Assembly (NCBI RefSeq): GCF_000002425.4
Contig: NC_037265.1
Coordinates: 3,412,503-3,476,502 of the forward strand
Source: Physcomitrium patens
Lineage: Eukaryota > Streptophyta > Bryopsida > Funariales > Funariaceae
DNA: 64,000 nt
Direction of reading: 5' to 3'
Shown here piece after piece: positions 63,598-64,000 of the stretch. The notes beneath the pieces were generated by a model. That model was given only the letters and a program-made list of their open reading frames with translations. It was not told where the DNA came from and did no database searches. Within the stretch, counting starts at the first letter, position 1. Each line of letters starts with the position of its first letter. The position numbers and the translations under genes were made by a program.

Positions 63598-64000
63598 CTT
63601 TCCAATGGTATAAGAAACATGTAAATCTGACTTACTATGAGTAAGTTATGAAGGTTTGAAAAATAATAAGTAAATAATTTTTATTTCAAGGATAACTTGC
63701 TTAAGAGATTAGGAGTTCTAGCCTCACTAAGGCTCACAAGTAGTGTATATGGGTTGCCAAGAGAGGCCACGAGGCCTAAGTCTTATCTTCCTAACTATCT
63801 TCAAAGTGCTACAAACCATATGGAACTTGTGCACCTCCCTTCTTACAAGGACTATACTAGTTGATGGTCTTCCTACTTTCTACTAGTAAAACCAATAATT
63901 TTATATTTTTGACTTCACCATGGTATTTAAAAACATCCAATTAGCCTATGAATTCAATGTGGCCTTCAAATCTTACTCCATTTCTTCATAATGGCTTCTA
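63290..64000 (+). repeat. Dispersed repeat, copy 2 (runs off the window)
   Basis: Same family and orientation as 51742-52420. It is interrupted by a 64-bp TA run at 63533-63596 that the other copy lacks. The similarity is still strong at the last base of the window, so the unit continues to the right. Confidence 0.7.
63533..63596. repeat. (TA)n microsatellite, ~64 bp
   Basis: Longest dinucleotide run in the window, lying within dispersed repeat copy 2. Confidence 0.9.

Noticed and set aside
1-64000. CRISPR arrays, bacterial operons, organelle inserts
   Set aside because: No regularly spaced identical repeats, no Shine-Dalgarno-linked gene series and no plastid or mitochondrial genes; spliced genes show it is nuclear plant DNA.

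Overview
The window is land-plant nuclear DNA, most likely from a moss-like bryophyte. GT-AG introns, plant-type proteins, Ty3/gypsy chromovirus DNA and very AT-rich intergenic stretches full of (TA)n all point that way. The exact species is inference; no rRNA, tRNA or organelle marker is present.

Layout. (1) 1-10.8 kb is a stack of nested, broken LTR retrotransposons: the 3' end of a chromodomain Ty3/gypsy element, and pieces of a second family whose ~1.3 kb LTRs share the same ends (one solo LTR inside another LTR, itself inside an inverted relative). (2) 10.8-13.4 kb is AT-rich desert, ending in a perfect 23-bp inverted repeat. (3) 14.3-37 kb is the main gene island. It holds a complete 21-exon FURRY-type cell-morphogenesis gene (minus), a head-to-head six-exon gene for an acidic protein with a ubiquitin-interacting motif and a degenerate EF-hand pair (plus), and convergent to that a gene for a centrin-like N-lobe fused to a tail of about 500 residues (minus). 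(4) 37-48.6 kb alternates GC-balanced pieces carrying small unrecognised gene candidates (43.4 and 45.6-46.0 kb) with AT-rich DNA. (5) 48.6-55.8 kb is AT-rich repeat DNA. (6) 55.8-58.8 kb carries a complete plastid stearoyl-ACP desaturase gene (plus) behind a GC-rich 5' region. (7) 58.8-60.8 kb has a possible antisense exon and a two-exon cysteine-containing gene end. (8) 60.8-64 kb is again AT-rich and ends in a second copy of a ~700 bp dispersed repeat also seen at 51.7-52.4 kb.

Gene relations. The FURRY gene and the UIM/EF-hand gene are divergent, with 765 bp between start codons, so they may share a promoter. FURRY proteins scaffold NDR/MOB kinases in cell-shape control and centrins belong to microtubule-organising centres. 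A functional link between the neighbours is only a suggestion, but both proteins carry repeated Ser-Gly-Pro-Leu motifs in disordered segments. The desaturase works separately, in plastid fatty-acid synthesis, and has Phe at a substrate-pocket position that is usually Leu.

Exon models were built by hand from splice sites, reading phase and remembered family sequence. For the FURRY, UIM, desaturase and centrin-like models the summed coding lengths are multiples of three.
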